NCBI GenBank assembly: GCA_964247705.1
Contig: CAXTVQ010000014.1
Location: 1-64,000, forward strand
Direction of reading: 5' to 3'
Origin: LMUY01 sp964247705
GTDB taxonomy: Bacteria; Pseudomonadota; Alphaproteobacteria; Acetobacterales; Acetobacteraceae
DNA length: 64,000 nt
The translations under genes were made by a program, and so were the position numbers. Positions 25,207 through 32,895 of this stretch are shown piece by piece. The notes below the pieces were generated by a model. That model was given only the letters and a program-made list of their open reading frames with translations. It had not been told where the DNA came from and made no database searches. The stretch's first letter is position 1. The number at the start of each line of letters is the position of its first letter.

Positions 25207-25449
25207 ATGTGGGAAGAACCCTATCTGGAAACATGCTGCCGGTCAGCCCTGCACCGGCTTTTGCTGGTGGGGGCAGCGGGGCGGCCAGGCGGCTACAAGG
25301 ACGGCCCGTGCCTGGAGCGGCTGAAGGGCCTCGGCTTCGCCTGCGAGCGGGAGGATGGCCGGTTCGAGGCCACGGCGGCCGGCATCGCACGCCATGCGGA
25401 GGAGATCGCACCCACGGCTGCGCAGAAGCGGGCGCGCCGCCGGGCCTGA
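25207..25449 (+). CDS. small protein of unknown function, winged-helix-like end
   Basis: 80 residues starting MWEEPYLETCCRSALHRLLL. The second half, LERLKGLGFACEREDGRFEATAAGIARHAEEI, has the look of a DNA-binding winged-helix wing (strand-turn-strand, then TxxGxxRHA), but it is too short to be sure. It is divergent from pyrD with a 48-base gap. No family is identified; coding potential rests on the protein-like composition and start position. Confidence 0.5.
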   Translation: MWEEPYLETCCRSALHRLLLVGAAGRPGGYKDGPCLERLKGLGFACEREDGRFEATAAGIARHAEEIAPTAAQKRARRRA

Positions 25450-25458
25450 ACGTAGTCC

Positions 25459-25480
25459 CGTAGGGCGGACACCGTCCGAC
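25459..25480. repeat. palindromic repeat GGCGGAC-N3-GTCCGAC, copy 2
   Basis: TAGGGCGGAC ACC GTCCGAC follows the small gene and precedes the leftward gene's stop. It is related to the copies at 9457 and 42573. It sits between convergent genes, as copy 3 does. Confidence 0.65.
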
Positions 25481-25494
25481 TTGCAACGGACCCC

Positions 25495-25728
25495 CTAGCC
25501 AAGCGGCGCCGTGAACAGCCGGCCCTCGCTCGCCGCGACGCAAACCACCTTGCCGCCCTCGGGTGCCGACACCAGCAGCATGTCGCCGCTCGACAGCATG
25601 TCCACGGCCTCGTCGAAGTACCCGGGCGACTGCACCGACGGCATCGCATCGCCACCGGTCTTGTAATGCCACAGCGTGAACCCGTTGGCGTAGGCCAGCA
25701 CGGACAGGTTACGGACTGCAAAGCTCAT
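25495..25728 (-). CDS. small conserved-looking protein of unknown function
   Basis: 77 residues starting MSFAVRNLSVLAYANGFTLW. It contains a central GYFDEAVDMLSSGDMLLVSA and ends GRLFTAPLG. No signal peptide or membrane segment. The pattern of short beta strands with a GD-turn looks like a small beta-barrel protein; similar short proteins occur near phage-related genes, but I cannot name a family. An AGGAGA ribosome site precedes the ATG. A box resembling the S24-regulator boxes lies upstream of that ribosome site, suggesting shared control. Confidence 0.7.
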   Translation of the reverse strand: MSFAVRNLSVLAYANGFTLWHYKTGGDAMPSVQSPGYFDEAVDMLSSGDMLLVSAPEGGKVVCVAASEGRLFTAPLG

Positions 25729-25745
25729 CAGATCTCTCCTTTAGG

Positions 25746-25761
25746 TATTAAGTCCTAGTTG
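25746..25761. promoter_or_regulatory. candidate regulator box, TTAAGTCCTA variant
   Basis: GTATTAAGTCCTAGTT matches the two AATTCCTA boxes at 26205 and 26226 in most positions. Here it also forms an inverted pair, TAGG-N8-CCTA (25743-25758). It lies 18-33 bases before the 25728 start, a position where a bound repressor would block transcription. Confidence 0.4.
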
Positions 25762-25772
25762 TAGATATGCCG

Positions 25773-26129
25773 TTAGCGGACGATGCCGCGCGCACGCAGC
25801 GCCCATTCGAGTTGGCCCAGTGCCTGGTACCACAGCCGCCAATCCGACCGTTGCTGCAGGCGGTCGCAGCGCGGGGCGCGTTGCCGTTCACCCCAAATCC
25901 GCAGGATCCGGGCATGCAGCAACTCGATGCTGCGCTGGCGGTAGAGCGTGTCGATCGCACGCACGATATCGTCGGGATCACACGGCCGGGCAGGGCCGTC
26001 GGGGCGCCACGCCGCACCCGCGCCGTCGCGGCGGGCGATCAGCGCCTCCATGGTCCAAAGCCAGGCCTCCTCGGCGCTGCGGAACGGCAAAGCGAGGTCG
26101 GGGTCGTGGATGCGGCTGAGTGCAAGCAT
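25773..26129 (-). CDS. protein of unknown function, divergent from the S24 regulator
   Basis: 118 residues from ATG 26129 (MLALSRIHDPDLALPFRSAE); the frame extends to 26192, but homologous-looking sequence starts here. It is rich in Arg and Trp, with EEAWLWTMEALIARRDG, CDPDDIVRAIDTLYRQRSIE and LLHARILRIWGERQRAP. It looks like an all-helical cytoplasmic protein, perhaps nucleic-acid associated. No recognised family. It shares a 148-base divergent control region, carrying two AATTCCTA boxes, with the S24 regulator. Confidence 0.7.
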   Translation of the reverse strand: MLALSRIHDPDLALPFRSAEEAWLWTMEALIARRDGAGAAWRPDGPARPCDPDDIVRAIDTLYRQRSIELLHARILRIWGERQRAPRCDRLQQRSDWRLWYQALGQLEWALRARGIVR

Positions 26130-26204
26130 TTTTGTCTCGCGAGATCGTGAACGGAACAGGAACATAAACCCTCTTTCGTCACATGGTCGCAAGCGTAAAT
26201 CGGC

Positions 26205-26241
26205 GTTAATTCCTATTTCCAGCGGTGTGAATTCCTAGCAG
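26205..26241. promoter_or_regulatory. paired AATTCCTA boxes between divergent genes
   Basis: AATTCCTA occurs at 26208-26215 and again at 26230-26237, exactly 22 bases apart (two helical turns), in the shared region of the 26129 and 26278 genes. The spacing fits cooperative binding of a dimeric repressor to one DNA face. The adjacent S24 regulator is the natural candidate (inference). Confidence 0.45.
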
Positions 26242-26277
26242 TATGCGAGGCGCGACTCGAAAGAGGGATTGGGACCG

Positions 26278-26928
26278 ATGAAACACGAGGACATCTGGCG
26301 CGCCTTGGACACGCTCGCGGCGGAGTACGGCCTCTCCGTGTCCGGTCTGGCCCGCCAGTCGGGGCTCGATCCCACGACCTTCAACGTGTCCAAGCGGCGT
26401 ATGCCGGATGGCCGGGCGCGCTGGCCCAGCACCGAGAGCCTGGCCAAGGTGCTCAACGCCACCGGCGCCAGCCTCGAAGCCTTCACCGCCCTCGTATCGG
26501 GTGCACGGGCGCTCACCTCCAGCAGCAGCCGGCCCGCCTCCCAGCGCCGCATCCCCTTGATCGGCCTGGCGCAGGCAGGGGCCGAAGGCTTCTTCGACGA
26601 TGGCGGCTTCCCCGTCGGCGGCAGTTGGGACGAGGTGAGCCTGCCCGAGATCGGCGACCTCAACGCTTATGCGCTGGAGATCTCCGGCGCCTCCATGGAA
26701 CCCGTGTTCCGCGATGGCGACGTCGTCATCGTCTCGCCGGCGGCGCCGATCCGGCGGGGGGACCGCGTGGTCGTGCGGACCGTGGCGGGCGAGGTCATGG
26801 CCAAGCAGCTCGTGCGGCGTTCGGCCCGCCGGGTGGAGCTGAAAAGCCTCAACCCGGCGCACAAGGACCATAGCTTCGACCTACGGGAGATGGCCTGGAT
26901 GCACCGAATCGTTTGGGCCAGCCATTGA
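26278..26928 (+). CDS. S24/LexA-like self-cleaving transcriptional regulator
   Basis: 216 residues with an N-terminal helix-turn-helix (LSVSGLARQSGLDPTTFNVSKR, about residues 19-40) and a C-terminal S24 peptidase domain. Catalytic Ser139 is in ISGASMEPVFRDGD and Lys176 in VAGEVMAKQLV. The likely cleavage bond is Ala100-Gly101 in GLAQAGAEGFFDDGG. Such proteins resemble phage CI or C2 repressors that self-cleave with RecA after DNA damage. It starts at ATG 26278 and controls a divergent region with paired AATTCCTA boxes. No phage structural genes are adjacent, so it may regulate the two small leftward genes. Confidence 0.9.
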   Translation: MKHEDIWRALDTLAAEYGLSVSGLARQSGLDPTTFNVSKRRMPDGRARWPSTESLAKVLNATGASLEAFTALVSGARALTSSSSRPASQRRIPLIGLAQAGAEGFFDDGGFPVGGSWDEVSLPEIGDLNAYALEISGASMEPVFRDGDVVIVSPAAPIRRGDRVVVRTVAGEVMAKQLVRRSARRVELKSLNPAHKDHSFDLREMAWMHRIVWASH

Positions 26929-27003
26929 ACCGAGGCTACATTGCAACGCTGTGACGTGCAGAGCGTTCTCGGGCAGGATACCGATCAACCCAGGGATGAC
27001 CCG

Positions 27004-27465
27004 ATGACCATTGCTACCAGGCGCCTCTTTGGCGGCTTCGTTCTCGCCGCCAGCCTTGCCGCATCGCTGCCGGCGCTGGCGCAGCGTGACCCGGAAGCGC
27101 CCGGCCCCGTGGTCGGCCGGATCACCATGGTCGCCCGCGGAGCGGCACTCGGGGTCGGCTACACCTGGGGTGACGGCACGCTCTACTACAACCGCCATCG
27201 TTACCGCTTCGCCGTCCACGGCGTGACGGTGGCTGACGTCGGGTACAGCCGCATCGTCGGCCACGGCCGGGTCTACAACCTGCACCGTTTGTCGGACTTC
27301 AACGGGACCTATGGCGCGGCCACCGGCGAAGCGACCTTAGTCAATGGGCTTGGCGGCCAGTTCCTGAAAAATGGTCAAGGCGTCGAGATCCGGATCGATG
27401 ACGTGACACGCGGCGCCAGGCTGTCCGGCTCGGCGGACGGCATTCAGCTCGAATTGCGGCGGTAG
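27004..27465 (+). CDS. secreted protein of unknown function
   Basis: 153 residues with a clear signal peptide (FGGFVLAASLAASLPALA, then QRDPE). The mature part is glycine-rich and beta-patterned: GVGYTWGDGTLYYNRHRYRF, VYNLHRLSDFNGTYGAATGE and LKNGQGVEIRIDDV. It contains no Cys. It resembles small periplasmic proteins with repeated Gly/Tyr strands, but I cannot assign a family. The next gene, a DUF1194 protein, follows within 22 bases, so the two are probably co-transcribed. Confidence 0.8.
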   Translation: MTIATRRLFGGFVLAASLAASLPALAQRDPEAPGPVVGRITMVARGAALGVGYTWGDGTLYYNRHRYRFAVHGVTVADVGYSRIVGHGRVYNLHRLSDFNGTYGAATGEATLVNGLGGQFLKNGQGVEIRIDDVTRGARLSGSADGIQLELRR

Positions 27466-27487
27466 CGAAATGGGGCGGCCGGGTGTG

Positions 27488-28210
27488 ATGAGATATGTCG
27501 CAGCCGCCGCCCCGCTCTGCTTTCTCCTCGCCGGGTTGGCGCGCGCAGCGACACCCCCGGTGGACGTGGCCCTCGTGCTGGTCACGGACGTTTCGCGCTC
27601 GATCGATGACAGCGAGTTCCAGCTAGAGAAGCACGGCTACGCCGCCGCGTTCTCCGACCCCCGCGTGATCGCAGCCATTAAGGGCGGTCCTAACGGCCGC
27701 ATCGCGGTTGCCTACGTGGAGTTCGCCTCCTCGGAGCAGGTGAGCGAGGTCGTCCACTGGACGGTCATCTCGGACGATGCGTCGGCCAAGGCTTTCGCCG
27801 ACGAGATGGTCGCCCAGCCCCGCACCGCCTACGGCCGCACTGCCATCAGCAGTGGGATCGACTTCGCCGCACACATGCTGTCGGACGCCGGGTTCGCCGA
27901 GGCGCACCGCGTGATCGACGTGGCGGGCGACGGCACCAACAACGCCGGCCGTGACATAACCGAAGCACGCGACGAGGCGCTGGCGGCCGGGATCACCATC
28001 AACGGCCTGGCGATCATCAACGATCACCCTGTCTCCTACACGTTCGCGCATGTGCAGCCGCCTGGGGGACTCGCGTCCTGGTACCGGGACAACGTGACGG
28101 GCGGACCGGGCAGCTTCGTGGTCGAGGTGCACGACTTCAACGTCTTCGGCGATGCGATGACACGCAAACTGATCAACGAGATTGCCAGCCTTCCTTCCTT
28201 TCGCGGTTAG
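27488..28210 (+). CDS. DUF1194 secreted protein with von Willebrand A-like fold
   Basis: 240 residues with signal peptide (YVAAAAPLCFLLAGLARA, then ATPP). The mature protein starts VDVALVLVTDVSRSID, whose DxSxS is the metal-ion-dependent adhesion site of VWA domains. VIDVAGDGTNNAG and the C-terminal block are typical of DUF1194. The role is unknown; metal-dependent protein binding in the periplasm is likely. The frame also opens at ATG 27470, but 27488 gives the normal signal peptide. It is followed 11 bases later by the aldo/keto reductase. Confidence 0.88.
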   Translation: MRYVAAAAPLCFLLAGLARAATPPVDVALVLVTDVSRSIDDSEFQLEKHGYAAAFSDPRVIAAIKGGPNGRIAVAYVEFASSEQVSEVVHWTVISDDASAKAFADEMVAQPRTAYGRTAISSGIDFAAHMLSDAGFAEAHRVIDVAGDGTNNAGRDITEARDEALAAGITINGLAIINDHPVSYTFAHVQPPGGLASWYRDNVTGGPGSFVVEVHDFNVFGDAMTRKLINEIASLPSFRG

Positions 28211-28221
28211 GATACGCACAC

Positions 28222-29187
28222 ATGCAACAACGCACGCTGGGCCGCTCCGGCCTGCAGGTCTCGGCGATCGGGCTGGGCTGCAACAACTTCGGCGGCCGTA
28301 TCGGGATCGAGCCGGCGCGCGAGGTGGTGCACGCGGCATTGGACGCCGGCATCACGCTGTTCGACACGGCGGACGTCTACGGCGCGCTCGGGATCGGCTC
28401 GGCGACCAGCTACAAGGGCGCGTCCGAAGAGATCCTGGGGACCATCCTGGGCCCGAAGCGGCAAGACGTCGTGATCGCCACCAAGTTCGGCATGCCGATG
28501 GACGACAGCGGTCGCCGCGTCGGCGCGTCCCGGCGCTACATCATGCAGGCGGTGGAGGACAGCCTGCGCCGGCTGAAGACGGACTGGATCGATCTCTATC
28601 AGCAGCACAGCTTCGATACGAAGACGCCGGTCGAGGAGACCCTGAGCGCGCTGGACGATTTGGTGCGGGCGGGCAAGGTCCGTTACGTAGGCTGCTCCAA
28701 TTTCGCGGCCTGGCAGGTGGCGGACGCGATGTGGACTGCGCGGGACCGCAACCTCAATCCGTTCGTGTCGTGCCAGGACGAACTGTCCTTGTTGGTGCGC
28801 CGTGCCGATGGCGAATTGCTGCCGATGATGCAGCAATTCGGCCTCGGCCTGCTGCCGTATTTCCCGCTCGCGAGCGGTCTGCTGACCGGCAAATACCGCC
28901 GTAACGCGACCATGCCGGAGGGGGCGCGGCTGACCAACACGCAACGCCTGGCGGACCGCTACCTGACCGAACGGCATTGGCCGGTGGTGGAGAAGCTGAC
29001 CGATTTCTGCGCCGCGCGGGGCCACACCATGGTGGAACTCGCCTTCAGTTGGCTGCTGTCCCGCAGCGTGACGGCAAGCGTGATCGCAGGGGCGACCCGG
29101 GTCGAGCAGGTGACGCAAAACGCGGCTGCCGGCGACTGGGTGCTGACGGCCGAGGACCTTGCGGAGATCGACACGATCACCGCCTGA
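28222..29187 (+). CDS. aldo/keto reductase
   Basis: A 321-residue NADPH-dependent oxidoreductase of the AKR superfamily (YghZ/Tas-like). The catalytic tetrad positions are visible: Asp and Tyr in FDTADVYGALG, Lys in VVIATKFGMPMD and His in DLYQQHSFDTK. NADP-binding segments GCSNFAAWQ and SVTASVIAGATRVEQV are also present. Substrates are usually aldehydes or ketones; none is predictable here. An AGGA site precedes the ATG. The manganese catalase lies 127 bases downstream. Confidence 0.93.
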   Translation: MQQRTLGRSGLQVSAIGLGCNNFGGRIGIEPAREVVHAALDAGITLFDTADVYGALGIGSATSYKGASEEILGTILGPKRQDVVIATKFGMPMDDSGRRVGASRRYIMQAVEDSLRRLKTDWIDLYQQHSFDTKTPVEETLSALDDLVRAGKVRYVGCSNFAAWQVADAMWTARDRNLNPFVSCQDELSLLVRRADGELLPMMQQFGLGLLPYFPLASGLLTGKYRRNATMPEGARLTNTQRLADRYLTERHWPVVEKLTDFCAARGHTMVELAFSWLLSRSVTASVIAGATRVEQVTQNAAAGDWVLTAEDLAEIDTITA

Positions 29188-29277
29188 GGCTTGCCTCACC
29201 CGCTGCAACGACGTCGAACCTCGCGGCTACGTGACCACCGAGGTGCGAGACGTTGTCAGGTGCCAAGCGTCTCTTCG

Positions 29278-29296
29278 GAGCGGTGACGAACCGCTC
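29278..29296. promoter_or_regulatory. hairpin in the 5' region of the manganese catalase gene
   Basis: GAGCGG TGACGAA CCGCTC, a 6-bp stem with a 7-base loop, ends 18 bases before the catalase ATG and directly upstream of its AGGAG ribosome site. It could influence translation or mRNA stability; no experiment-independent proof is visible. Confidence 0.35.
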
Positions 29297-29314
29297 AACG
29301 AGGAGCATCACCCT

Positions 29315-30229
29315 ATGTTTATGCGCATCGACAAGTTGCAGGCCGAGCTACCGGAGACGAAGCGGCCCAACCCGAACGCTGCCGCCGCGCTGCAGGAGCT
29401 GCTCGGTGGTAAATACGGCGAGATGTCGACGCTCGGGAACTACATGTTCCAAAGCTTCAACTTCCGTAACAAGTCCAAGCTGCGTCCGTTCTATAGCCTC
29501 GTCTCCGCGATCTTCGCCGAAGAACTCGGTCACGTGGAGCTGGTGAGCACCGGTGTCTCCATGCTGGCCAATGGCCAGGGCGATCCGAAATCCAATGCCG
29601 ACATCTCGGGCGCGCCGTTCGAGGCGATGCAGAACACCACGCTGCCCGGCGCTTTCCTGTCCAACGGCGGTGGCGCGACACCGGTGAACAGCAACGGCCT
29701 GTCCTGGAACACGGACATGGTTACGACCACGGGCAACGTGATCATCGACCTGCTGCACAACTTCCACCTCGAGTGCGGCGCGCGCATCCACAAGCTGCGT
29801 GTGTATGAGACGATGACGGAGCCGACGGGCCGCGAAGTCTGCGGCTACCTTCTGGTGCGTGGCTCGGTGCACGCGCATGCCTACGCACTGGCCCTGAAGA
29901 AGCTGACGGGTGTGGCGATCGAGCAGATGCTGCCGACGCCGAACATCAACCTCGACAAGATCCCCGAGTGTCAGAAGTATCTGAACGAAGGCAGCCATCG
30001 CCGGCTGTATCGCTTCAGCCCGCACGACTATGCAGAAGCCGCAGGCATCTGGGGCGGCGGCGAGATGGCGCTGCCGGGTGACCCGCCGGGCGAGCTCGAA
30101 GTCGTGGACGGTCACCCCGAGGGTGGCAAGATTCCGGAGCTGGCCGGCAATTACGGCGCCTTCGCTCCGGATTACGCGCCCGAGGAAATGTTCGAGATCG
30201 CCACCAAGCTCTACAAGAAGAGCCGCTAA
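29315..30229 (+). CDS. manganese catalase
   Basis: A non-heme dimanganese catalase that dismutates hydrogen peroxide; 304 residues. The four-helix metal site is visible in AEELGHVELVSTG, HLECGARIHKLRVYE and GSVHAHAYALALKKLTGV, with Glu and His ligands. Many relatives are associated with stress and desiccation tolerance. The frame is open upstream to 29159, but ATG 29315 follows AGGAG and starts MFMRIDKLQAELPE as in the family. It is a monocistronic candidate between the aldo/keto reductase and mutS, with a palindromic repeat after it. Confidence 0.95.
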   Translation: MFMRIDKLQAELPETKRPNPNAAAALQELLGGKYGEMSTLGNYMFQSFNFRNKSKLRPFYSLVSAIFAEELGHVELVSTGVSMLANGQGDPKSNADISGAPFEAMQNTTLPGAFLSNGGGATPVNSNGLSWNTDMVTTTGNVIIDLLHNFHLECGARIHKLRVYETMTEPTGREVCGYLLVRGSVHAHAYALALKKLTGVAIEQMLPTPNINLDKIPECQKYLNEGSHRRLYRFSPHDYAEAAGIWGGGEMALPGDPPGELEVVDGHPEGGKIPELAGNYGAFAPDYAPEEMFEIATKLYKKSR

Positions 30230-30243
30230 CCCCTCTTGCTCCT

Positions 30244-30298
30244 CCCTCTCCCGTCCTTAACGGGAGAGGGCTGGAATGGGAGAGGGCTGGGGTGAGGG
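30244..30298. repeat. dispersed GGGAGAGGG-type palindromic repeat, copy 4
   Basis: CCCTCTCCCG (30244-30253), a 7-base loop, then CGGGAGAGGG (30261-30270): a perfect 10-bp stem. A second half-copy GGGAGAGGGCTGGGGTGAGGG follows. It sits between the catalase stop and mutS and may act as a terminator-like or mRNA-stabilising element. Confidence 0.9.
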
Positions 30299-30349
30299 TC
30301 TCTCGAGCACAACCTTGACGTCCGGCCCGCCCTGCTGGACGTCTCTGCG

Positions 30350-32890
30350 ATGGCCACCGCCTCCCCCGTCATCGCCCAGTGGCTTGCCGCCAAGGAACAG
30401 CAGCCGGACGCGCTGCTGTTTTTTCGCATGGGCGACTTCTACGAGCTGTTCTTCGATGACGCGGCGGTCGCCGCGAACGCCCTCGGCATCGCGCTCACCG
30501 CCCGCGGCGAGCATGACGGCAAGCCGATCGCCATGTGCGGCGTGCCGATCCACGCCGCCGAAGGCTACCTCGCCCGCCTGATCCGCCGCGGTTTCCGTGT
30601 GGCCGTCGCCGAGCAGATGGAAGCTGCTTCCGCGCGCACCGGCAAGGCCCCGCTGAAGCGCGAGATCGTCCGCCTGGTCACCCCCGGCACCCTCACCGAG
30701 GACACGCTGCTCGAGAGCGGCCGTCCCAACCTCCTGCTCGCGTTGGCGCGCGCCGGGCGTGCCCTGGGTGCTGCCTGGCTCGACATATCGACCGGGCTGT
30801 TCGAGACGGAGGCGGTCGGCGACCTGCCCGCCTTGCTCGGCCGGCTCGACCCGGCGGAGATCCTGGCCCCGCTCGACCTTCTCTTGGGCGACTTCGAGGA
30901 CCGCCGCGCCCCCGAGTCGTTGCCGCCGCCACCATTGGCCGCCCGCGCCCGGGTGGCAGAGGCGTTCGGCGCGGCCACGCTGGACGGGTTCGGCGCGTTC
31001 AGCGACGCCGAGGCGATGGCCGCTGCCGCCGCCCTGGCCTATGTCCGCACGACCCAGGCCGGCAAGCTGCCCGCGCTCTCCCCGCCGTCCCGCTACGATG
31101 GCGGCGGCGCGCTGGCCATGGATGCCGCGACCCGGGCAAGCCTCGAGATCACCCGCGCCCGCGACGGCTCGGCCGAACATACCTTGCTGGCATCGGTGGA
31201 CCGGACGGTGACGCCGCCGGGCGCCCGGCTGCTGGCGGCCTGGCTGTCCTCGCCGCTGACCGATGTGGACGCCATCGCCGCCCGGCAAGGCGGCTGGATG
31301 CAGTTGCTGGCGGACCCGCTCGCACCCGCCCAGCTTCGCACCATGCTGCGCGGCGCCCCCGACGCGACCCGGGCGCTCGGCCGGCTTTCCGTCGGGCGGG
31401 GAGGACCGCGGGACCTGCTCGCGGTCAAGCAACTGCTTGCGGTGGCGACCGAGGTGCGGGGTGTGCTGGCTGCCGCCGAGGGCTTGCTGGCCACCCTGGC
31501 GCAGGACCTCGAAATCGATCCCGACCTGCGGTCGCGCCTGGCTGCCGGCCTCGCTGCCGCCCCGCCGCTGCGGTTGGAAGATGGCGGCGCCATCGCCGAG
31601 GGCTTCGACGGCGAGCTCGACGCGCAACGCACCTTGCGGGACGACAGCCGCCGGGTGGTGACCGGGCTGCAGCTCGACTACGCCCAACGCTACGGCGTCG
31701 CCTCGCTGAAGATCCGTCACCACGCGCAACTGGGCTACGTCATGGAGGTGCCGGCCGCGGCGGCCGATGCGCTGAAAGCCCGGCCGGAGCTGAGCCTGCG
31801 CCAGTCCATGGCCAACGCCGCACGCTTCACCAACCCCGAACTGGCCGACCTCGACCGCCGCATCAACGACGCCGCCGGGCGGGCCGGCGCGCGGGAGGCG
31901 GCGATCTTCAACGCTCTCGCCCAGGACGTATTGGCCCGCGCCCAGGCGCTGCGCTGCGCCGCCGCCGCCTTGGCCATGCTGGACGTGCTGCAGAGCTGCG
32001 CCCGCCTTGCCGAACCCGGCGCCTGGTGCCGCCCCGTCGTGACACCGGACACCGCCTTCTGCGTCACCGCCGCCCGCCACCCGGTGGTGGAACAGGCGCT
32101 CCCGACCGGCGCCGCGTTCCAGCCCAACGACTGCGACCTGTCGCCGGCGCGCCGGGTGCTGCTGCTGACGGGGCCGAACATGGCCGGCAAGTCCACCTTC
32201 CTGCGGCAGAATGCGCTGTTGGTGATCCTGGCGCAGGCAGGGCTGCCTGTCCCCGCCGCGTCCGCGCGGATCGGCATCGCCGACCGGCTGTTCAGCCGCG
32301 TGGGTGCGGCCGACGACTTGGCGCGCGGCCGCTCCACCTTCATGACGGAGATGACGGAGACGGCTGCGATCCTGAACCAGGCCGGTCCCCGCAGCATGGT
32401 GGTGGTGGACGAGATTGGCCGCGGCACGGCGACGCTCGATGGGCTGGCCATCGCCTGGGCGGTGCTGGAGGCGCTCCACTCGCAGATCCGCTGCCGCACG
32501 CTGTTCGCGACCCACTTCCACGAACTTGCCGGGCTCGGCCAGGCGCTGCCGCAGATGTGCCCGCACGCGATGCGGGTGCGCGAGTGGAACGGCGAGATCG
32601 TGTTCCTGCACGAGGTGGGGGAGGGTGCGGCCGGCCGTTCCTGGGGCGTGCACGTGGCCAAGCTCGCCGGCGTTCCCTCGGCCACCGTCCGCCGCGCCGC
32701 CGCCCTGCTTGCGGCCCTCGAACGCGGCAGCGCCACCGGCCCCGACCTGCCGCTCTTTGCGAACTTGCCGCCGGCCGAGCCAGGCCCAGATACGTTGCGC
32801 GCTGCCCTGGATACGATACAGCCCGATCAACTCTCGCCACGGGAAGCCTTGGAAGCGTTGTATCAATTAAAGGGACTAGCGTTATCATAG
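30350..32890 (+). CDS. mutS: DNA mismatch repair protein MutS
   Basis: Recognises base mismatches and small loops and triggers MutL-dependent repair. 846 residues. The mismatch-probing Phe-x-Glu is in FFRMGDFYELFF (residues 30-32). The Walker A motif GPNMAGKST is near residue 608 and the Walker B/signature VVVDEIGRGTATLDG near 682, followed by FATHFHELAGL. The C-terminus ends with LSPREALEALYQLKGL, the usual tail. glnD follows after six bases; mutS-glnD adjacency is common in this group. Confidence 0.98.
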   Translation: MATASPVIAQWLAAKEQQPDALLFFRMGDFYELFFDDAAVAANALGIALTARGEHDGKPIAMCGVPIHAAEGYLARLIRRGFRVAVAEQMEAASARTGKAPLKREIVRLVTPGTLTEDTLLESGRPNLLLALARAGRALGAAWLDISTGLFETEAVGDLPALLGRLDPAEILAPLDLLLGDFEDRRAPESLPPPPLAARARVAEAFGAATLDGFGAFSDAEAMAAAAALAYVRTTQAGKLPALSPPSRYDGGGALAMDAATRASLEITRARDGSAEHTLLASVDRTVTPPGARLLAAWLSSPLTDVDAIAARQGGWMQLLADPLAPAQLRTMLRGAPDATRALGRLSVGRGGPRDLLAVKQLLAVATEVRGVLAAAEGLLATLAQDLEIDPDLRSRLAAGLAAAPPLRLEDGGAIAEGFDGELDAQRTLRDDSRRVVTGLQLDYAQRYGVASLKIRHHAQLGYVMEVPAAAADALKARPELSLRQSMANAARFTNPELADLDRRINDAAGRAGAREAAIFNALAQDVLARAQALRCAAAALAMLDVLQSCARLAEPGAWCRPVVTPDTAFCVTAARHPVVEQALPTGAAFQPNDCDLSPARRVLLLTGPNMAGKSTFLRQNALLVILAQAGLPVPAASARIGIADRLFSRVGAADDLARGRSTFMTEMTETAAILNQAGPRSMVVVDEIGRGTATLDGLAIAWAVLEALHSQIRCRTLFATHFHELAGLGQALPQMCPHAMRVREWNGEIVFLHEVGEGAAGRSWGVHVAKLAGVPSATVRRAAALLAALERGSATGPDLPLFANLPPAEPGPDTLRAALDTIQPDQLSPREALEALYQLKGLALS

Positions 32891-32895
32891 AGTGA

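Noticed and set aside
26278..26928. prophage
   Set aside because: Only one S24 regulator is present; no integrase, structural or lysis genes lie within reach, so a prophage call is unsupported.
30257..32866. 869-residue reverse ORF
   Set aside because: Antisense to mutS, whose motifs are complete.
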